From Podochytrium sp. JEL0797 (taxonomy: Eukaryota > Chytridiomycota > Chytridiomycetes > Chytridiales > Chytriomycetaceae), in NCBI GenBank assembly GCA_027596195.1, contig JADGJG010000409.1, positions 1 to 20,791 on the forward strand: a stretch of 20,791 bases of DNA, read 5' to 3'. Shown here piece after piece: positions 17,201-20,791 of the stretch. Each line of letters opens with the position of its first letter. The first letter of the stretch is position 1. Below the pieces are notes generated by a model. The model saw nothing but the letters and a program-made list of their open reading frames with translations, was not told the origin of the DNA and did not search any database. A program made the position numbers and the translations under genes.

Positions 17201-20164
17201 GTAGATGACAGTGATGATGATGACGAGGAGGAGGCTGAGAGTTCTTCTGCTGTCACGAGTGATGAATTGAACGTGTTGAAGTTGCACCCCAACTTGGATG
17301 ATATTGTGCGAACGGTCAAAGCAGCGGGTCTGTTTCATGAGACGAATGTGGCCAAAGCGATTCTCGTGGATCTTGCGACGACGCGATTGGCTGGCTGGGG
17401 AGATTATTATGACCGAAATGAGGTGAAAGTCAAGAAGTTTGTCGAGTCTGAGGGATTGGAGGCTGCTGCGGCGAAACTCATTCGGTTCTGCAAGGATCTG
17501 GAGACAGGGAGTGGTGGTATTCAAGGCGGGAAGGGGAGGGATGTACCGAGCGATTTCCTGTGTCCCATCACGATGTGTGTGATGCGCGACCCGGTCACGT
17601 TGAAAGATGGTGAGTTGTGGAGCAATGTCGATATTTGCATTTTCTCAACTTTATCTTGTGGAATTCAGGAACGACATACGAGCGCTCGGCAATCACAAGT
17701 TGGCTGGCTGGGAAACTGCTCAAGACGTCTCCTTTGACCGGAGTCAACTTGGGATACGCTCCCCAACTGGTTTGTACTTGGTTCTACTGAGTCCATGATT
17801 CTGAATACTAATTGGCCGAAACTGAAACCAGACGGAAAACCGCGCGTTAAAGAATATCATCAACCAGTGGTATGAAGGTCCTGTCCAGTCGCAGAAATTC
17901 GCCTACGCAGTGACCGTCAACTTCAAAAACCACAAATCTGCTTTGATCGAGTCTGTCGTGGTTCCCGTTGTGAGCTCTGCTGTCACCATTGCCGAATTCC
18001 GACGCGAAGTGACTCGCAAGACGCATGGCCGTTATCCGGATTATGCATTGTTTGATTCGCGTCTTCAATACCGCTCATTTCACGCCACATCTGCCTTGAC
18101 TCTGGCCCAATGCGGATTGGTTGTGACACCTGAGACCCCCGAACCGAACGTGACGGCCCTCCTTTCGAATACGCAGTCAGTTAAGCCCAAACTCTGCCGC
18201 TTCTTCAACGGGACGGACGTCTTCATCGACCTGCTCGTGGGTTCATGTGACACATTCGCCAACATCAAGTATCGCTTGATTGCCTGTTTCGCGAGCGACG
18301 GCAGATTTTTTTGGCCCAAGATGTTGTCGCGGATCTTTCTTGCGTTTAAACGTGTGATGGTGGGAGATGGGTTCCACAATATTTATGAATCAGGGTGGTC
18401 AGCCAACGTCTTCGAATATTGCACGCCAGAGAACACGAGCTTGGCTGGAGAATTTCCCGAGATTCTTGAATCGATTCGCGTTCCAGTTCAATCGACACCT
18501 CCTGCGGATTTCGTTTACTACACTTTTTTGATTCGGGAAAGGCCGGTGAAGGGAGTCGAGGAAATTGACAGACTGACCGCAGTCAAACAGCTGTTTAACG
18601 TGAGTTTTCTCTCAGGTGGGCGTTTTCCTGCGTGCTGATATTCTGATTTCGAATTTATTTCCCTTTTCAGGCCTTCACCGACCGAACCCACGCGTACGGA
18701 CTCATGAACCATATCGGCTTGATTCTGTTTGGGTCCACAGCAGACTTGACGCAGAACCTGACCCCCGTGTTTGAAAACTTTCGCGACTCTGTCGAGAATG
18801 CGAGGCCAAACGGAGAGACGCGATTGTGGGATGCGGTGGAGAAAGCAGTCGACGCGTTGGATGCCTATTGCAAGACGGAATTCCCGAACGTTCCGATTCC
18901 CAAGAGGATCATTGCGATCACAGACGGTTCGTGCTGCTTTCTCCCCAATTATTTTTGGATCGCGTATTAATGCGCTTGACTTCTGCTTCAGGGAAAGACA
19001 CCAAGTCCTCGGTCCAGCCGCTCCCCCTGGCCAAGAAGCTTCTGAAGGGGACGGTGACTCTTGACTCCGTCATTATTGGGAGGGACTTCGATGCAGAGTT
19101 GAAGGGAATTTCGAAGGCCACTGTGAGTTTATGTTTTGCGTTCTTGTCACCTTAATTTCGACTCTGCTTTGGTTTCGACAAGTCCACTGATGTTGCGCAC
19201 CGTAGGGCGGATATTCCTTCCAGCCAGCTACTCTTAACGCCGCGACATCCATCTGCGAGTTGGAAGTGTTCTTGTCGCAGTCGGAACGGCCTGTTTCTGC
19301 CCAGCCCGCTCGCCTCCAAAGCTTGACAAAGTTTTTGAAGATGCCGTTCGACGAATGTGACCCCCAAAATCAAGTCGTGCCTGCTCGCAAGAAGGACATG
19401 ATCAAAGCCAAAGGAACACGCGAGTCTCAAATCAACCAGGCGAAAACGCTGAATCTCGGTACTAATTGTCAGATTTTGGGGCTGTTTTTATCTTGCTGAT
19501 TCTGTTTCTTTGCTGCATTCAGAATCGTCCCTCAACAACGCGGACCGCACGAAAACCTCGACTATTTCCACTTTGTCTTCCGCAAAGGAGCCATCTCACG
19601 GATTGAAACTACTGCGCCACAGCCGCGTGTTAAAGGAAATGCGCGCGTTGCTCTCGAAACCCCACCCGGAGATTGACATTTATCCGTGCGAAGAGGACAT
19701 GACAATCTGGCGTATCGTAATGTGTGGCCCGAAGGACACGATTTACGGCGGCGCGGTGTTCTTGGCCACATTGACGTTCCCGGAGGGATACCCCGTCGAA
19801 GCCCCCACGTTCCGATTCGACACGCCGATTCGCCATTGCAACGTCAACACGTATGGAAAAGTGTGCCATTCGGTTCTCTCGCAGGCGTGGACTCTCGACA
19901 CGACGGCTTCGCAAATCTTGGATTGCGTGTTTGGGCTGTTGCTGGTTCCTGATGTGGATAATCCGATTGACTCGGTGCTGGCGCTCATGTCATATGACGA
20001 TAGTGGGAAATACGAGGCGACGATCTTGGTGAGTTTGGATTCGACGCGTTCGAAGTGATGGCGCTGACTTTTTTGAACAGCAACACACGGCTCTGTATGC
20101 AAAGTCGGTTTCGCGTGAGACGTACCGCAAGAGATCGGAGAGTGGGAAGCCGTTGGATGGGTGA
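14281..20164 (+). CDS. Giant ubiquitin-pathway protein: UBL, CCCH, RING-H2, vWA with nested U-box, C-terminal E2
   Basis: Fourteen exons: 14281-14485, 14531-15146, 15195-15506, 15542-15857, 15899-16206, 16272-16845, 16922-17609, 17669-17769, 17832-18599, 18671-18926, 18992-19122, 19206-19458, 19523-20028, 20081-20164. They close in frame to about 1705 residues. Exon 2 may instead start at 14552, and exon 3 may end at 15488 or 15497; all keep frame. Domains: a ubiquitin-like N-terminus (about 7-103); basic NLS-like patches (106-109, 128-131); CCCH finger (C208, C217, C222, H226); APC11/RBX1-like RING-H2 (237-303); IDLT followed by acids (397-411); a helical middle; vWA strand with MIDAS DVSTS (832-836); U-box (985-1057); ubiquitin-like segments (about 1062-1200); the rest of the vWA (1281-1435; T1346, D1381); E2 domain (about 1537-1690) with catalytic C1624. 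It should carry and transfer ubiquitin on one chain. Substrates are unknown. Confidence 0.9.
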
Positions 20165-20280
20165 TATAAATTTATATTTCAACTGCTAGTGCATACAACT
20201 CCTTCTCTTTGTCCAATTCATTTATTAAAAGTCTCAGATGAAAAGTATTTCCTTTAGACGCGTGGGGGTCAGTACAAGCA
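20165..20280. other. 3' flank of the giant gene
   Basis: The first 15 bp after the stop are AT-rich (ATATAAATTTATATTTC), a plausible transcript 3' end. TTTATTAAAAG follows at 20220-20230. No gene was seen before the satellite array begins. Confidence 0.4.
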
Positions 20281-20791
20281 CCAGTTTTTCCATCGACGTT
20301 TTGATTTTCATCATTTGGTTAAACGAGCTGGCTCCACGGCTATAGAGCCGGTGCCCACATGCCCAGAGTTTTTCGACATCGGCTTGGTCCTCTTGTTTTT
20401 CATCATTTGGTTAAAAGAGCTGGCTCCACGGCTATAGAGCCGGTGCCCACATGCCCAGAGTTTTTCGACATCGGCTTGGTCCTCTTGTTTTTCATCATTT
20501 GGTTAAAAGAGCTGGCTCCACGGCTATAGAGCCGGTGCCCACATGCCCAGAGTTTTTCGACATCGGCTTGGTCCTCTTGTTTTTCATCATTTGGTTAAAA
20601 GAGCTGGCTCCACGGCTATAGAGCCGGTGCCCACATGCCCAGAGTTTTTCGACATCGGCTTGGTCCTCTTGTTTTTCATCATTTGGTTAAAAGAGCTGGC
20701 TCCACGGCTATAGAGCCGGTGCCCACATGCCCTGAGTTTTTCGACATCGGCTTGGTCCTCTTGTTTTTCATCATTTGGTTAAAAGAGCTGG
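20281..20791. repeat. Tandem satellite array, 92-bp unit, at least five copies, running off the right edge
   Basis: The word CATCATTTGGTTAAA starts at 20309, 20401, 20493, 20585, 20677 and 20769, an exact period of 92 bp. Five full units and the start of a sixth are visible. Copies are nearly identical: the first has AAACGAG where others have AAAAGAG, and the fifth has GCCCTGAG where others have GCCCAGAG. A degenerate half unit at about 20281-20308 (a TTTTTC-CATCG echo of TTTTTCGACATCGG) marks the left boundary. There are no unique spacers between copies and no long frame runs through them. Confidence 0.95.
20328..20351 (+). other. Hairpin inside each satellite unit
   Basis: CTGGCTC at 20328-20334 can pair with GAGCCGG at 20345-20351 (7 bp, one G-T wobble) around a 10-nt loop. 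A competing fold pairs CACGGCT with AGCCGGTG across the four-base loop ATAG, leaving one bulged base. The same element recurs every 92 bp in all full copies. Whether it folds as DNA, as RNA, or not at all is unknown. Confidence 0.5.

Noticed and set aside
20309..20400. Tandem tRNA genes (A-box- and B-box-like words)
   Set aside because: No cloverleaf can be drawn: the T-arm does not pair and the central hairpin has a 10-nt loop. At most a remote tRNA- or SINE-derived unit.
20281..20791. CRISPR-like array
   Set aside because: Copies are contiguous at 92 bp with no unique spacers, and the host is clearly eukaryotic; this is a satellite.

Overview
This is an intron-dense, gene-dense eukaryotic window. 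Nearly every gene is broken by short GT-AG introns, mostly 41-90 nt, and intergenic gaps are small. The gene content (monocarboxylate-type MFS transporter, ABCC transporter, GH30 endo-galactanase-like enzyme, cyclin, giant ubiquitin-pathway protein) fits an early-diverging fungus or another opisthokont or amoeboid protist. I cannot fix the lineage from sequence alone. All exon models were spliced by eye. The seven multi-exon or single-exon gene models below all close in frame.

Left part (1-4945), all on the minus strand: the 5' end of an unrecognised gene running off the left edge (1-139); a cyclin of the cyclin-Q type split into six small exons (488-1611); a secretory-pathway protein with two tandem CIA30 domains, a signal peptide and a C-terminal RDEL (1791-3342); and a monocarboxylate-transporter-like MFS carrier (3582-4945). 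A roughly 0.75 kb divergent intergenic region separates the carrier from the next gene.

Middle (5704-13398): a seven-exon ABCC/MRP-type full ABC transporter on the plus strand, convergent with a single-exon, membrane-anchored GH30 glycosidase on the minus strand. Next comes about 1.6 kb of gene-poor DNA holding two decayed, mutually homologous ankyrin-like fragments and a cluster of short direct repeats.

Right part (13399-20791), plus strand: a single-exon GNAT acetyltransferase (streptothricin-acetyltransferase-like) fused to a YHS/TRASH-like zinc domain; then, 63 bp later, a 14-exon gene for a protein of about 1705 residues. That protein carries ubiquitin-like segments, a CCCH finger, an APC11/RBX1-type RING-H2, SUMO-interaction-like motifs, a vWA domain with a U-box nested inside it, and a C-terminal ubiquitin-conjugating (E2) domain. 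It therefore looks like an E2 and two E3 modules on one chain, and it is the most remarkable object here. The window ends in a tandem array of a 92-bp satellite with a conserved hairpin.

The neighbouring genes do not form an obvious pathway. Two themes recur: membrane or secretory proteins (CIA30, MFS, ABCC, GH30) on the left and middle, and a protein-modification module on the right.
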